Shown in pieces: positions 16,609-25,854 of a stretch of DNA of 64,000 nucleotides; position 1 is the first letter of the stretch; each line of letters starts with the position of its first letter. The position numbers and the translations under genes are program-made. The notes under the pieces are model-generated. The model was not told the origin of the DNA, ran no database searches, and worked only from the letters and a program-made list of their open reading frames with translations. The DNA comes from Flavobacterium sp. (GTDB taxonomy: Bacteria; Bacteroidota; Bacteroidia; Flavobacteriales; Flavobacteriaceae), in contig JALRGT010000004.1 of the NCBI GenBank assembly GCA_023259675.1, positions 1 to 64,000 of the forward strand, read 5' to 3'.

Positions 16609-17064
16609 ATGAGAAAAGCCATATTTCCTGGTTCCTTTGACCCGATTACCTTGGGTCACGAAGACATTATCAACAGAGCGATTCCGCTTTTTGACGAAAT
16701 TGTCATTGCCATTGGTGTCAATGCCGAAAAAAAATACATGTTTACGCTGGAAGAAAGGAAACGTTTTATTGAAGAAACCTTCAAAAATGAACCCAAAATA
16801 AAAGTCATTACCTATGAAGGCTTGACCATTGATTTGTGCCGAAAGATAAAGGCCGATTTCATTCTGCGTGGTTTGCGTAATCCCGCCGACTTTGAGTTCG
16901 AAAAAGCCATTGCGCACACCAACAGAGAATTATCTAAAATAGAAACGGTCTTCTTATTGACTGCTGCCAGTACTTCCTATATCAGTTCGAGCATCGTGAG
17001 AGATGTAATTCGAAATGGCGGAGAATACCAAATGTTGGTTCCTAAGGCGGTGAGAGTGAAGTAG
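16609..17064 (+). CDS. coaD: Phosphopantetheine adenylyltransferase
   Basis: 151 residues from the ATG at 16609; the frame opens at a TTG at 16579 but the family starts at MRKAIFPGSFDP. Motifs: GSFDP and TLGH (the T/HxGH nucleotidyltransferase signature), the RGLRNPADFEFE segment, and ISSSIVR (ISSTxxR equivalent). It transfers AMP to 4'-phosphopantetheine in coenzyme A synthesis. In many Flavobacteria coaD lies next to ddl (from memory), which suggests the 11-16.4 kb island split that pair here. Confidence 0.95.
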   Translation: MRKAIFPGSFDPITLGHEDIINRAIPLFDEIVIAIGVNAEKKYMFTLEERKRFIEETFKNEPKIKVITYEGLTIDLCRKIKADFILRGLRNPADFEFEKAIAHTNRELSKIETVFLLTAASTSYISSSIVRDVIRNGGEYQMLVPKAVRVK

Positions 17065-17126
17065 TGAGTGGTGAGAAGTGAGTGGTGAGAAGTGAGTGGT
17101 GAGTGGTGGGTAGTGAGAAGTGAAAA
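17064..17126 (+). repeat. Nine degenerate 7-bp tandem repeats at the coaD stop
   Basis: GTGAGTG/GTGAGAA-type heptamers begin at the last base of the coaD stop codon and run for nine units. Similar 7-bp-period tracts occur at 17871-17891, 17966-18014 and 44402-44580. Confidence 0.85.
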
Positions 17127-17293
17127 GTATTCCGTTTTTGGAGGAAAATATGGAAAATCACAGATTCACAGATTATTAAGTGCTAAAACCAGCGAATCTG
17201 CGGTATACATGACAAGTACAAACTAAAAATTTAAATTTGTAAAAAGAGGCAATAAACCCTACTTTCGCAAAAAAAAAATCAAACATCCTGATA

Positions 17294-17872
17294 ATGAGTT
17301 TAGATAGAGAATTAAACAAACGCAGTGGGGCGCAATGCGAATTATGTGCCGCAACCGAAAACCTAAAAGTATACGAAGTATTACCAACAAAAAAAGGTGG
17401 TATTGACGAAGCTATCATGGCTTGCAGTACTTGTATTGACCAAATAGAAAATCCAGGGAATGAAGACTTAAACCATTGGAGATGCTTAAATGACAGCATG
17501 TGGAGTGAGCATACCGCGGTTCAAGTGGTGGCTTGGAGAATGTTGAGCCGTTTGCGCGCTGCAGGTTGGCCACAAGAATTATTGGAACAAATGTACTTTG
17601 ACGAAGACACTTTGGCGTGGGCTCAAGCTACGGGTGAAGGGGAAGATGATGAGAATAAAATTATCCACCGTGACAGTAACGGCGTGATTTTGGAACACGG
17701 AGATTCAGTCGTTTTAATCAAAGATTTGAAAGTAAAAGGTTCGAGCATGGTGGCCAAACAAGGAACTGCGGTTCGTAACATCCGTTTAGACCATGAAAAT
17801 GCCGAATACATTGAAGGAAAAGTAGACGGCCAAACTATTGTAATCATTACGCAATACGTGAAGAAAACTTAG
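17294..17872 (+). CDS. phnA: PhnA domain protein (YjdM-like zinc-ribbon protein)
   Basis: 192 residues. N-terminal zinc ribbon with two Cys pairs (CELC and CSTC, residues 15-50), a helical middle, and the C-terminal PhnA domain with the highly conserved DSNGVILEHGDSVVLIKDLKVKGSS and NIRL segments. E. coli YjdM, once called PhnA, has no proven role in phosphonate metabolism; function remains uncertain. The longer Bacteroidetes form carries the extra HWRCLNDSMWSE middle region. A perfect hairpin terminator follows. Confidence 0.92.
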   Translation: MSLDRELNKRSGAQCELCAATENLKVYEVLPTKKGGIDEAIMACSTCIDQIENPGNEDLNHWRCLNDSMWSEHTAVQVVAWRMLSRLRAAGWPQELLEQMYFDEDTLAWAQATGEGEDDENKIIHRDSNGVILEHGDSVVLIKDLKVKGSSMVAKQGTAVRNIRLDHENAEYIEGKVDGQTIVIITQYVKKT

Positions 17873-17891
17873 TGGTCAGTGATCAGTGAAA
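17871..17891 (+). repeat. Three 7-bp repeats at the phnA stop
   Basis: AGTGGTC, AGTGATC, AGTGAAA directly after the phnA stop codon; near-inverse of the 17966-18014 tract on the other side of the terminator. Confidence 0.6.
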
Positions 17892-17903
17892 ACAGTAGTT
17901 CAA

Positions 17904-17947
17904 AAAAAATCGTTAACAGTAAAATAAACTACTGTTAACGATTTTTT
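17904..17947. terminator. Bidirectional terminator phnA/helicase
   Basis: Perfect 17-bp inverted repeat (17904-17920 and 17931-17947) with A/T-run flanks and a 10-nt loop, between convergent genes. Confidence 0.9.
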
Positions 17948-17965
17948 ATTGTTAGAATGTTTTTT

Positions 17966-18014
17966 TACTGCTCACTAAAAACTGATTACTGAACACTGAT
18001 CACTAAATACTGAT
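17966..18014 (-). repeat. 7-bp-period repeat tract at the helicase 3' end
   Basis: CACTAAA/CACTGAT-type heptamers, about seven units, ending next to the helicase stop codon (18017). Confidence 0.7.
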
Positions 18015-18016
18015 CA

Positions 18017-19363
18017 CTACTCCTCCACTTTCTTAATCACATTTCTAGCTACTTCAATTTTGAATTTCTTGCCTTTCATTTTTTCGTCCTTAATGGCGTG
18101 CAACAAGTCTTTTACTTTATTGAATTTTACGGCAGCAAAAGAAATAAAATCTTTCACTTCTATCAATCCCAAATCTCCCTTTTCGAGTTTTCCTTTTTGG
18201 GAAAAGAAACCAACAATATCAATTTTATTCAATTTATTTTTCTTTCCGCCACTGATATAAATGGTTTGAAATTGAGGTGGTTTGGGCAAAGACGTGTTAT
18301 TTTCTACATTGAAAACTTGCATTCCGTAATCAATATAATCCATTTTTTTCTCGCTTTCGTGGGCGATAACATAGGCCGTTCCCGAAGCAAGCATTCGGGC
18401 GGTTCTACCGTTTCTATGGGTAAACTCTTCCTCTTTTGTTGGCAAATGATAATGGACAACATGTTTCATTTCTGGAATATCCAATCCACGAGCAGCCAAA
18501 TCGGTTGTAATCAAATAACTGACACTTCCGTTACGAAACTGAATCAAAGCGCGTTCCCGTTCTTCCTGATCCATTCCGCCATGATAGTAGGTGGCGTAAA
18601 TTCCTTTTTCGTTTAAAGTATCGCTGATTCTTTCGGCAGCATCACGATGATTACAAAAAACGATAGCCGATTCTGATTTCAACGAACAAATCAAATTAAA
18701 CAAACTGCCCATTTTATCTTTTTCCTTAGAAAGCACCATTTTCAAAGAAAGATTCGATTCCTCATTGTGCTCTGGAATAAAATCTAAAATCGTAGGATTG
18801 ATAACGCTGGTATATTTTGGAATCTCAATATCGGAAGTAGCCGAAACCAAAACTCGCTTATTTAATTTGGATAATTTCCCGATGATAAAAGACATTTGCT
18901 CATGAAACCCCAATTGCAAGGATTTATCAAATTCATCCAGAATCAACGTTTGAATTTTATCGAGACGAAAAGTCCCTCTATCGATGTGGTCTGCAATTCT
19001 ACCCGGCGTTCCTATTAAAACCGCTGGCGGATTGCTTAAATTCTTGATTTCAGTTTCGATGGAATGTCCGCCGTAGCAAACATTTACTTTGTAGTTGGTT
19101 CCCATTTTTTTCCAAACTTGCTCAATTTGCAAACCTAATTCACGAGAAGGAACCAGTATTAAACATTGCACCGATTGAATTTCAGGCTGCAACATTTCTA
19201 AGACAGGCAATAAAAAAGCAATTGTTTTTCCGGAACCTGTTGGCGATAACAACAAAACATTATTATCGTTTAGAATTGCATCTTGTGCCACTTCCTGCAT
19301 TTCATTTAAGGTATCGATACCTAAATTCAGCAGTATATTATTGGAATGGTGTTTCTTATTCAT
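18017..19363 (-). CDS. DEAD-box RNA helicase with C-terminal DbpA-type RNA-binding domain
   Basis: 448 residues. Helicase motifs: Q-motif, motif I SPTGSGKT, Ia PSRELGLQ, motif II DEFD, motif III SAT, motif V TDLAARGLDIPE and motif VI HRNGRTAR. The last ~75 residues (ISGGKKNKLNKIDIVGFF onward, ending VARNVIKKVEE) fit a DbpA RNA-binding domain, which in E. coli targets 23S rRNA helix 92. Likely acts in ribosome assembly or RNA remodelling. Stands alone; motif II reads DEFD instead of DEAD. Confidence 0.93.
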   Translation of the reverse strand: MNKKHHSNNILLNLGIDTLNEMQEVAQDAILNDNNVLLLSPTGSGKTIAFLLPVLEMLQPEIQSVQCLILVPSRELGLQIEQVWKKMGTNYKVNVCYGGHSIETEIKNLSNPPAVLIGTPGRIADHIDRGTFRLDKIQTLILDEFDKSLQLGFHEQMSFIIGKLSKLNKRVLVSATSDIEIPKYTSVINPTILDFIPEHNEESNLSLKMVLSKEKDKMGSLFNLICSLKSESAIVFCNHRDAAERISDTLNEKGIYATYYHGGMDQEERERALIQFRNGSVSYLITTDLAARGLDIPEMKHVVHYHLPTKEEEFTHRNGRTARMLASGTAYVIAHESEKKMDYIDYGMQVFNVENNTSLPKPPQFQTIYISGGKKNKLNKIDIVGFFSQKGKLEKGDLGLIEVKDFISFAAVKFNKVKDLLHAIKDEKMKGKKFKIEVARNVIKKVEE

Positions 19364-19422
19364 TTTGCAAAAGTACTCAAAAAAGCGGTCTGAAATAAGT
19401 TAATTTTTCGACCAAAAAGCAA

Positions 19423-20028
19423 TTATGGATGTAACTTTTTTTCTTCTTCAAACAATAATTTAATGTTTTCATAGGAATTTTTTAAGGCATCCGGGATATC
19501 ATTAGGGTGAATCCAAGCTACTTTTTCAATTCCTTCCTCTAATTGACCTTGAGGAATGCCATCAAAATTTGATTGCATTTCGAACCAATGGGTTATTTTT
19601 AATTTATACCTCCCATTACGTTTGAAAACATGATAGGTTTTTTGCAACTTATTTGTAATTCGTAGTAAATTTACCCCTGTCTCTTCCTCTACTTCTCGCA
19701 TTGCAGTATCCTCAATATCCTCTCCTTTTTCTATTCCGCCCTTGGGTAAATCCCATTTTCCGTTTCTAAAAATGAATAAAACTTCTCCATTCTTATTATA
19801 AACTAAACCTCCACCCGCTTTATTAACAGGGATTTTAGCTTTTAAAGTCTTCATCATTTCCTTCTCATCCGGGTGATAGAGATAGGCTTTATGAATTTTA
19901 TTTTGAAAAATTTTAACAATAAGTTGTTTTATATCAATACTTTCCAATAAAAACAATTGAAAATCGGTTTCTTTTGATATTTTATTTGTCAAAAAAAGTG
20001 GTTTGTCGTTAACAAAAACTTTATACAT
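19423..20028 (-). CDS. Nudix hydrolase
   Basis: 201 residues with a complete Nudix box at about 97-119 (GGIEKGEDIEDTAMREVEEE then TG), which binds the catalytic metal and cleaves nucleoside diphosphates linked to another moiety. The N-terminal 70 residues are family-specific to Bacteroidetes. Substrate not predictable. The start codon (20026-20028) lies only 7 bp from the divergent pyrE start, so each gene's promoter must overlap the other's coding region or the messages are nearly leaderless. Confidence 0.9.
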   Translation of the reverse strand: MYKVFVNDKPLFLTNKISKETDFQLFLLESIDIKQLIVKIFQNKIHKAYLYHPDEKEMMKTLKAKIPVNKAGGGLVYNKNGEVLFIFRNGKWDLPKGGIEKGEDIEDTAMREVEEETGVNLLRITNKLQKTYHVFKRNGRYKLKITHWFEMQSNFDGIPQGQLEEGIEKVAWIHPNDIPDALKNSYENIKLLFEEEKKLHP

Positions 20029-20031
20029 TTG
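20002..20031 (+). promoter_or_regulatory. pyrE promoter
   Basis: TTTG (20002-20005), 18-bp spacer, TACATTTG (20024-20031): both Bacteroidetes sigma elements at near-consensus spacing. The predicted start of transcription falls at about the pyrE ATG (20036), implying a leaderless or very short leader; the promoter lies within the first codons of the divergent Nudix gene. Confidence 0.65.
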
Positions 20032-20035
20032 TACT

Positions 20036-20686
20036 ATGATTTTTAATAAAGATACAGCCGAAAAAACAGCCGAATTGCTTTTACAAATAAATGCAATTAA
20101 ATTGAATCCAGGAAATCCTTTTACATGGGCTTCTGGATGGAAATCACCTATCTATTGTGATAACCGCCTAATTCTCTCTTTTCCACCCATCAGAAATTAT
20201 ATCAGAGATGAGTTTTCCAAAAATATTGAAAAACAATTTGGAAAACCAGATGTAATTGCCGGAGTGGCCACTGGAGCTATCGGAATTGGTATGTTGGTTG
20301 CCGAAAGTATGGGATTACCCTTTGTATATGTTAGACCAGAGCCTAAAAAGCACGGAAGACAAAATCAAGTGGAAGGCTTCTTGCAAAAAGGACAAAATGT
20401 AGTGGTCGTGGAAGATTTGATTAGTACCGGAAACAGTAGTTTACTGGCTGTTGAAGCTTTACGCGCTGCCGGAGCCAACATCAAAGGGATGGCCGCCATT
20501 TTTACTTATGGATTTGATACTGCTAGTGAAAATTTCAAAAATGCAAATCTTGACCTGTTTACTTTGAGTAACTATCAGAATTTATTGAATTTGGCTGTAG
20601 CCAAAAAATATGTAACAGAAAAAGAAGAAGCCACTTTACGTGAATGGAGCGTTAGTCCTTCTACTTGGGATGTTGTTAAAAGCTAA
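20036..20686 (+). CDS. pyrE: Orotate phosphoribosyltransferase
   Basis: 216 residues from the ATG at 20036 (an earlier TTG in frame at 20003 reads through the promoter). PRPP-binding loop VVVVEDLISTGNS at about 120-132, the ASGWKSPIYCDNR substrate region and GVATGAIGIG. Catalyses orotate + PRPP to OMP in pyrimidine synthesis. Followed after 13 bp by an SRPBCC protein, probably co-transcribed. Confidence 0.96.
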   Translation: MIFNKDTAEKTAELLLQINAIKLNPGNPFTWASGWKSPIYCDNRLILSFPPIRNYIRDEFSKNIEKQFGKPDVIAGVATGAIGIGMLVAESMGLPFVYVRPEPKKHGRQNQVEGFLQKGQNVVVVEDLISTGNSSLLAVEALRAAGANIKGMAAIFTYGFDTASENFKNANLDLFTLSNYQNLLNLAVAKKYVTEKEEATLREWSVSPSTWDVVKS

Positions 20687-20699
20687 ATAGCCACTACAA

Positions 20700-21092
20700 A
20701 TGAATTTACAAAGTCCAAAGGTTACCGTTGAAAAATCAGCTCAAGAGTTATTTGACTTATTGACTGATGTCAAAAATTTTGAAAGACTAATGCCCGAAAA
20801 CATTGCTAAATTTGAAGTAATCGGCAATGATTCTTTTATTTTTGGATTAAAAGGCATGCCTGAAATCCATCTTAAAATGAAGGAAAAAGTGGCTCCAAAC
20901 AAAATAGTTATGGGAGCGGCAAGCGACAAACTTCCATTTTCTCTGGTAGCTAATATCGATGCTATTGCTGAAGGTTCAAGTGCTGTACAATTGGATTTTG
21001 AAGGCGATTTCAATCCGATGATGGCCATGATGGTCAAAGGGCCGATTGGTAAATTTATCGAAACACTAGCCGTAAACATGGGTAAATTTTAA
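20700..21092 (+). CDS. SRPBCC/START-like fold protein
   Basis: 130 residues: an initial strand (KVTVEKSAQELFDLLTDVKNFERLMP) typical of polyketide cyclase/START-like proteins, and a C-terminal long helix (IGKFIETLAVNMGKF). The fold makes a hydrophobic ligand pocket; ligand unknown. Co-directional with pyrE, 13 bp apart, an arrangement I recall as common in Flavobacteriaceae. Terminator 28 bp downstream. Confidence 0.82.
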   Translation: MNLQSPKVTVEKSAQELFDLLTDVKNFERLMPENIAKFEVIGNDSFIFGLKGMPEIHLKMKEKVAPNKIVMGAASDKLPFSLVANIDAIAEGSSAVQLDFEGDFNPMMAMMVKGPIGKFIETLAVNMGKF

Positions 21093-21119
21093 GACAATCC
21101 CAATATCATATAAAAAAGC

Positions 21120-21153
21120 AGCGCTTTTAGTACCAACTAAAAGCGCTACTTTT
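21120..21153. terminator. Bidirectional terminator pyrE operon/birA
   Basis: Perfect 12-bp inverted repeat (21120-21131 and 21136-21147), 4-nt loop, followed by a T-run; A-run on the other side serves the convergent birA. Confidence 0.9.
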
Positions 21154-21154
21154 T

Positions 21155-21883
21155 TTAATACAACATCTGAATTTCTTTAATCTCATATTCAGATACAGAA
21201 TCATCTTCCAAAAGAAGTCGCAATTTCCCTATTGGCGAAACTCCCTGAATAATGCCCATAAATTTATTGTCGTTAGTATCTTGAAAAGGCATTGGAATTC
21301 CTTTTTTGAAAAGCCTTCGGGTATATTCGTCCCACAAGGTATTAGGATTTTGACTGAATAAAATACAATTCTCCTCCATTTTTGCGACAATCCCAAAAAG
21401 CAATGCTTCTTTATCGAAATTCCTTTTGCAAATAACGGCCAAAGAAGAAGCTTTAGGTAAATGATCAAAATTAATCTGATTGACATTTAACCCTAAACCA
21501 ACAATGGAATTAACCTTCCCATCACTTTTAATATTGTTTTCGATCAAAACACCGCCAATTTTGCTATTATATGACATAATGTCGTTAGGCCATTTTATGG
21601 ACAAACCCGGAATATTAAATAATTCTAAAGCTTGAATAACAGAAAGTGCCACAGCAATATTCAGATTATAAATCTGATTTATACCGGATAAGACATCTTT
21701 CACAAAAACACTCATAATTAGATTCTTACCTACCTCAGAAGTCCACACCGCCCCCATTTGTCCTTTGCCTTTAGTTTGATTTTCGGCAGTCACAACTGTG
21801 AAGTTTTCTAATTCCTGTTTATTGGATAACGCTTTAAGAAACTCATTTGTAGAATCTATGGCATCGAGTTTGATAAGTTTCAT
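21155..21883 (-). CDS. birA: Biotin--[acetyl-CoA carboxylase] ligase
   Basis: 242 residues from the ATG at 21883 (MKLIKLDAIDSTNEF, the conserved BirA start; the frame is open 15 codons further upstream). Biotin/ATP-binding loop GKGQMGAVWTS, KWPNDI and GVLIEN segments. It lacks the N-terminal helix-turn-helix, so it is a monofunctional ligase that biotinylates the acetyl-CoA carboxylase carrier protein, not a repressor. Divergent from rsfS-ftsH. Confidence 0.94.
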   Translation of the reverse strand: MKLIKLDAIDSTNEFLKALSNKQELENFTVVTAENQTKGKGQMGAVWTSEVGKNLIMSVFVKDVLSGINQIYNLNIAVALSVIQALELFNIPGLSIKWPNDIMSYNSKIGGVLIENNIKSDGKVNSIVGLGLNVNQINFDHLPKASSLAVICKRNFDKEALLFGIVAKMEENCILFSQNPNTLWDEYTRRLFKKGIPMPFQDTNDNKFMGIIQGVSPIGKLRLLLEDDSVSEYEIKEIQMLY

Positions 21884-21978
21884 ATAAGTTTTTTGTGAAA
21901 CAGAATTTAATATTATGTTAAGGTTCAAAAATAATCACAAAAAATGATAACTTTACAAACTTATACTAAAAATAATTC

Positions 21979-22350
21979 ATGACTAAAAAGACTATAAATA
22001 ATGACGTTTTATTGGCAAACATCATTAAAGGAATCGAAGAAGTAAAAGGAAATGACATCGACATCCTTGATTTAAGAGAAATAGACACTGCTGTTTGCGA
22101 CTATTTTGTCATTTGTAATGGTAATTCAAATACTCAAGTTAACGCCATTGTAAATTCCATTCAAAAAACCGTTTCAAAAGAATTAAAAGACAAACCTTGG
22201 CATGTTGAAGGAACAGACAACGCCGAATGGGTTTTGATGGACTATGTACATATTGTGGTACACGTTTTCCAAAAACAAATCAGAGAATATTACAACATCG
22301 AAAGTTTGTGGGGAGATGCCAAAATTACTACGATTCCAAATAAATACTAA
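21979..22350 (+). CDS. rsfS: Ribosome silencing factor RsfS
   Basis: 123 residues of the DUF143/RsfS family: DILDLREIDTAVCDYFVICNGNS-like core, the KPWHVEGTDNAEWVLMDY segment and VVHVFQ. It binds L14 on the 50S subunit and blocks subunit joining in stationary phase. It lies 15 bp before ftsH, probably one operon. Confidence 0.94.
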   Translation: MTKKTINNDVLLANIIKGIEEVKGNDIDILDLREIDTAVCDYFVICNGNSNTQVNAIVNSIQKTVSKELKDKPWHVEGTDNAEWVLMDYVHIVVHVFQKQIREYYNIESLWGDAKITTIPNKY

Positions 22351-22365
22351 AGAAAGACACCAACA

Positions 22366-24291
22366 ATGGCTAAAGATAACAATCCAAATCCAAATAAATT
22401 TAAAGTTAGTCCATGGCTAGTTTATACAGCTATATTATTTATATTTTTATTTATTAGTTTTATAACCGGAAATTCCAGTTTGCAAGAACCGGCTCAACTT
22501 ACTTCTTCAAAATTTAATGGTTATTTAGAAAAAGGACAAATTGACAAAGTAATTGTCTACAACAAGTCTGAAGCAGAGGTATATCTAAAACCAGAAGCCT
22601 TAAAAGAGAAAGAACACCTGAAAGTTGCCAAAGATATTTTTGACAGACCAAACAAGGGGCCTCATTATACTTTTGAAATTGGTAGTGATCAACTTTTTCA
22701 AAACAAGTTAGAAAAAGCGTATGCCGAAGGAAAATTAAAAGATTATAATTTCTTGGCAAAAAGCAATTGGTCTGATATCCTGATCAGCTTACTTCCTATC
22801 ATTATTATCATTGGTGTATGGATTTTCATCATGCGTAAAATGTCTGGTGGAGGCGCTGGAGGTGGCGGTCAAATTTTCAATATCGGAAAATCGAAAGCAA
22901 AACTTTTTGACGAAAAAACAGATATCAAAACCACTTTCAAAGATGTTGCAGGATTAGAAGGAGCAAAAGAAGAAATACAAGAAATTGTGGAGTTCCTGAA
23001 AAACCCAGAAAAGTACACCAACCTTGGAGGTAAGATTCCGAAAGGAGCTTTATTGGTAGGACCTCCGGGAACCGGAAAAACCTTATTGGCGAAAGCGGTG
23101 GCCGGTGAAGCACAAGTTCCATTTTTCTCTTTATCAGGATCTGATTTTGTGGAAATGTTTGTAGGTGTTGGAGCTTCCCGTGTTCGTGATTTATTCAAAC
23201 AAGCCAAAGAAAAATCTCCAGCCATTATTTTCATTGACGAAATTGATGCTGTAGGTAGAGCTAGAGGAAAAAGTAATTTCTCTGGAGGAAATGACGAAAG
23301 AGAAAACACTTTAAATCAGTTACTAACAGAGATGGATGGTTTTGGAACCAACTCCAATGTTATTGTATTGGCAGCGACCAACAGAGCCGACGTTCTTGAT
23401 AAAGCTTTAATGCGTGCCGGTCGTTTTGACAGACAAATTTTTGTAGACCTACCAGACATTCGTGAACGTGCCGAAATCTTTAAAGTACACCTTGCCCCTT
23501 TGAAAAAAGTGGAAGGACTAGACGTAGATTTCCTAGCCAAACAAACCCCTGGTTTCTCTGGAGCAGATATTGCCAATGTGTGTAATGAAGCTGCTTTAAT
23601 TGCTGCCAGATATAACAAAACAGCCGTTGACAAACAAGATTTCTTGGATGCCGTTGACCGAATTGTGGGTGGATTAGAAAAGAAAAACAAAATTGTAACG
23701 CCTGATGAAAAGAAAGCGATTGCTATACATGAAGCAGGACATGCAACTGTTAGCTGGATGCTGGAACACGCAGCACCACTAATAAAAGTAACCATTGTAC
23801 CTAGAGGGCAAAGCCTTGGTGCTGCTTGGTATTTACCTGAAGAACGATTAATTGTTCGTCCAGACCAAATGCTTGATGAAATGTGTGCCACTATGGGAGG
23901 AAGAGCTGCCGAGAAAGTAACTTTTGGAAGAATTTCTACCGGTGCCTTAAGCGATCTGGAAAAAGTAACCAAACAAGCTCGTGCCATGGTGACCATATAC
24001 GGACTGAATGACAAAATTGGAAATGTCACTTATTACGATTCTACAGGGCAAAGCGAATACAATTTTTCTAAACCGTATTCTGAAGAAACCGCTAAAATAA
24101 TTGATACTGAGATCTCATCCCTAATTGAAAGCCAGTACGAAAGAGCTATACAAATACTCGAAGAGAACAAAGACAAATTAAATGAATTGGCAAACATCCT
24201 GATTGAAAAAGAAGTAATCTTCAAAGATGATCTTGAAGCCATTTTCGGAAAAAGAACATTTGACAAAAATTTGGATGAAGTAGTTTCGTAG
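22366..24291 (+). CDS. ftsH: ATP-dependent zinc metalloprotease FtsH
   Basis: 641 residues. Two transmembrane helices (about 17-37 and 138-157) flank a periplasmic domain of about 100 residues. AAA module: Walker A GPPGTGKT from about residue 232, Walker B IIFIDEID, and the second region of homology with RAGRFDRQ. The zinc protease site is HEAGH at residues 455-459. Membrane-anchored hexameric quality-control protease. Length typical of Bacteroidetes FtsH. Confidence 0.97.
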   Translation: MAKDNNPNPNKFKVSPWLVYTAILFIFLFISFITGNSSLQEPAQLTSSKFNGYLEKGQIDKVIVYNKSEAEVYLKPEALKEKEHLKVAKDIFDRPNKGPHYTFEIGSDQLFQNKLEKAYAEGKLKDYNFLAKSNWSDILISLLPIIIIIGVWIFIMRKMSGGGAGGGGQIFNIGKSKAKLFDEKTDIKTTFKDVAGLEGAKEEIQEIVEFLKNPEKYTNLGGKIPKGALLVGPPGTGKTLLAKAVAGEAQVPFFSLSGSDFVEMFVGVGASRVRDLFKQAKEKSPAIIFIDEIDAVGRARGKSNFSGGNDERENTLNQLLTEMDGFGTNSNVIVLAATNRADVLDKALMRAGRFDRQIFVDLPDIRERAEIFKVHLAPLKKVEGLDVDFLAKQTPGFSGADIANVCNEAALIAARYNKTAVDKQDFLDAVDRIVGGLEKKNKIVTPDEKKAIAIHEAGHATVSWMLEHAAPLIKVTIVPRGQSLGAAWYLPEERLIVRPDQMLDEMCATMGGRAAEKVTFGRISTGALSDLEKVTKQARAMVTIYGLNDKIGNVTYYDSTGQSEYNFSKPYSEETAKIIDTEISSLIESQYERAIQILEENKDKLNELANILIEKEVIFKDDLEAIFGKRTFDKNLDEVVS

Positions 24292-24320
24292 CTACCCCAA
24301 AATTTAACTATTTTTTAAAA

Positions 24321-24358
24321 TCTTAATTCAAAATCCACTTTTGAATTAAGATTTTTTT
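24321..24358 (+). terminator. ftsH terminator
   Basis: Perfect 13-bp inverted repeat (24321-24333 and 24339-24351), 5-nt loop and a T-run, 30 bp after the stop codon. Confidence 0.88.
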
Positions 24359-24365
24359 ATCTTTG
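24358..24365 (+). promoter_or_regulatory. Promoter -7 box of the LUD-cdsA-psd operon
   Basis: TATCTTTG matches TAnnTTTG and lies 40 bp ahead of the LUD ATG, immediately after the ftsH terminator. Confidence 0.55.
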
Positions 24366-24404
24366 AACGTTTTCAACATAACATTCAAAGTACCTATACA
24401 AAAT

Positions 24405-25007
24405 ATGAGTTTTTTTAGAAAATTATTTGGTTCTAGTAATTCAGCTTCTGACGACGAAAAAGAAAACGAATTTCTAAAATCATCTTCCGATACTAACATA
24501 TCCATAGACGAACAATTTATCTTCAACTTCAAAAAAAATGGAGGTAAATTTCTGTACTGTGAAAATCAGGAAGAACTAAAAGAACAATTTGAAAACATCC
24601 TTGAAGAAAACGACTGGTTTGAGAGTGAAGTTTTATGCTACGACACAAAACTTTTTAAATTACTAAACGAAAACAGACTGGAATACCAGAAGGTTAAACA
24701 TCCAAAATTCTTATTTGCAAACTGTGAAAACCTTATTGCCGAAGAGGGCTCTGTATTATTTTCATCTAATCAAATCAAACAACACAAACCAAACGAATTA
24801 CCGGCAAACATTATCGTTTTTGCAACCACAAGTCAGATATTGGGCGCTAAAAGTGATGGTTTAAGTGCCATTAAAAAGAAATACGTAAGTGATTACCCTA
24901 CGAATATCACTACAATAAAATATTTTGAAAAAGCAAAAGAAGAAGATTTTACACAATATGGCAGTTCTGCCAAAAATCTTTACTTATTGCTTTTAGAAGA
25001 TTTTTAA
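24405..25007 (+). CDS. LUD domain protein (LutC/YkgG-like)
   Basis: 200 residues from the ATG at 24405 (MSFFRKLFGSS). The C-terminal two thirds resemble the LUD domain of LutC/YkgG proteins that take part in lactate utilisation, but the LutA and LutB partners are absent. Its location between ftsH and cdsA in Flavobacteriaceae is, as I recall, conserved, so the role may lie elsewhere. It ends 1 bp before the cdsA start, implying co-translation. Confidence 0.75.
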   Translation: MSFFRKLFGSSNSASDDEKENEFLKSSSDTNISIDEQFIFNFKKNGGKFLYCENQEELKEQFENILEENDWFESEVLCYDTKLFKLLNENRLEYQKVKHPKFLFANCENLIAEEGSVLFSSNQIKQHKPNELPANIIVFATTSQILGAKSDGLSAIKKKYVSDYPTNITTIKYFEKAKEEDFTQYGSSAKNLYLLLLEDF

Positions 25008-25008
25008 T

Positions 25009-25854
25009 ATGAATGAAACCTTAAAAAGAGCGATATCAGGTGCCATTTATATTATATTATTAATAACTTCGATATTATATTCTACTCAAAGTTTTTTACT
25101 TCTCTTTGGTGTGTTTTTACTCATTGCGACTGTTGAGTATTGCAGCTTGATGAAAATAAAAAAAACTATTCCCTTCCTAACGGCTGCTCTTATTTATTTT
25201 CTGTTTTATAAAATAACTTCAGCCACCAATGGCTTATTTTATACATTAAAGTTCAGCAAACCTTTTGATCTTTTAGTTTTAGGGATTACTCTTTTGGTTT
25301 TTATAAAATGCATCATTTTTCTTTATGAAAACAACACAAACCCAATAAATTTATTCTCAAAATACATCTATTTAATCGGTTATATTATATTGCCTTTTGT
25401 CATCATTACTAAAATCCCTTTTGGTAAAGCAGGTTATAACCCAAAAATTCTAATAAGCATCTTTATTCTGATATGGACAAATGATACTTTTGCGTATATT
25501 GTTGGAAAAACAATTGGAAAAAATAAATTATTTGAACGAATTTCTCCTAAAAAAACTATAGAAGGCTTCATAGGAGGCGTTATTTTCGCTGTTATTGCCA
25601 GTTATTTAATTTCAAAATATTACATCCATATTGCCGAAGGAAAAACTTTTATTTGGATCATAATCGCCTTAATTGTAGGTGTTTTTGGAACCATTGGCGA
25701 TTTAATAGAATCCAAATTCAAACGCGTAGCCGGTGTAAAAGACAGCGGCAATATTATGCCTGGACATGGAGGTGTACTAGATAGACTAGATAGTGTTATA
25801 TTTGTAGCACCAATTATATTTACATTTTATCAAATTTTAAATTATGTTTCATAA
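25009..25854 (+). CDS. cdsA: Phosphatidate cytidylyltransferase
   Basis: 281 residues, about seven to eight transmembrane helices, with the CdsA signature near the C-terminus (GDLIESKFKRVAGVKDSG, then PGHGGVLDRLDS) and ISPKKTIEGFIGG. It makes CDP-diacylglycerol from phosphatidate and CTP at the inner membrane. Overlaps psd by 11 bp, so two sequential phospholipid genes are coupled: CDP-diacylglycerol feeds phosphatidylserine, which Psd decarboxylates. Confidence 0.95.
   Translation: MNETLKRAISGAIYIILLITSILYSTQSFLLLFGVFLLIATVEYCSLMKIKKTIPFLTAALIYFLFYKITSATNGLFYTLKFSKPFDLLVLGITLLVFIKCIIFLYENNTNPINLFSKYIYLIGYIILPFVIITKIPFGKAGYNPKILISIFILIWTNDTFAYIVGKTIGKNKLFERISPKKTIEGFIGGVIFAVIASYLISKYYIHIAEGKTFIWIIIALIVGVFGTIGDLIESKFKRVAGVKDSGNIMPGHGGVLDRLDSVIFVAPIIFTFYQILNYVS

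Noticed and set aside
23316..24029. 237-codon open frame antisense to ftsH
   Set aside because: Mirror of the ftsH coding bias in a highly conserved gene; no start signal or recognisable domain. The same applies to the antisense frames at 22869-23309 and 58146-58694.
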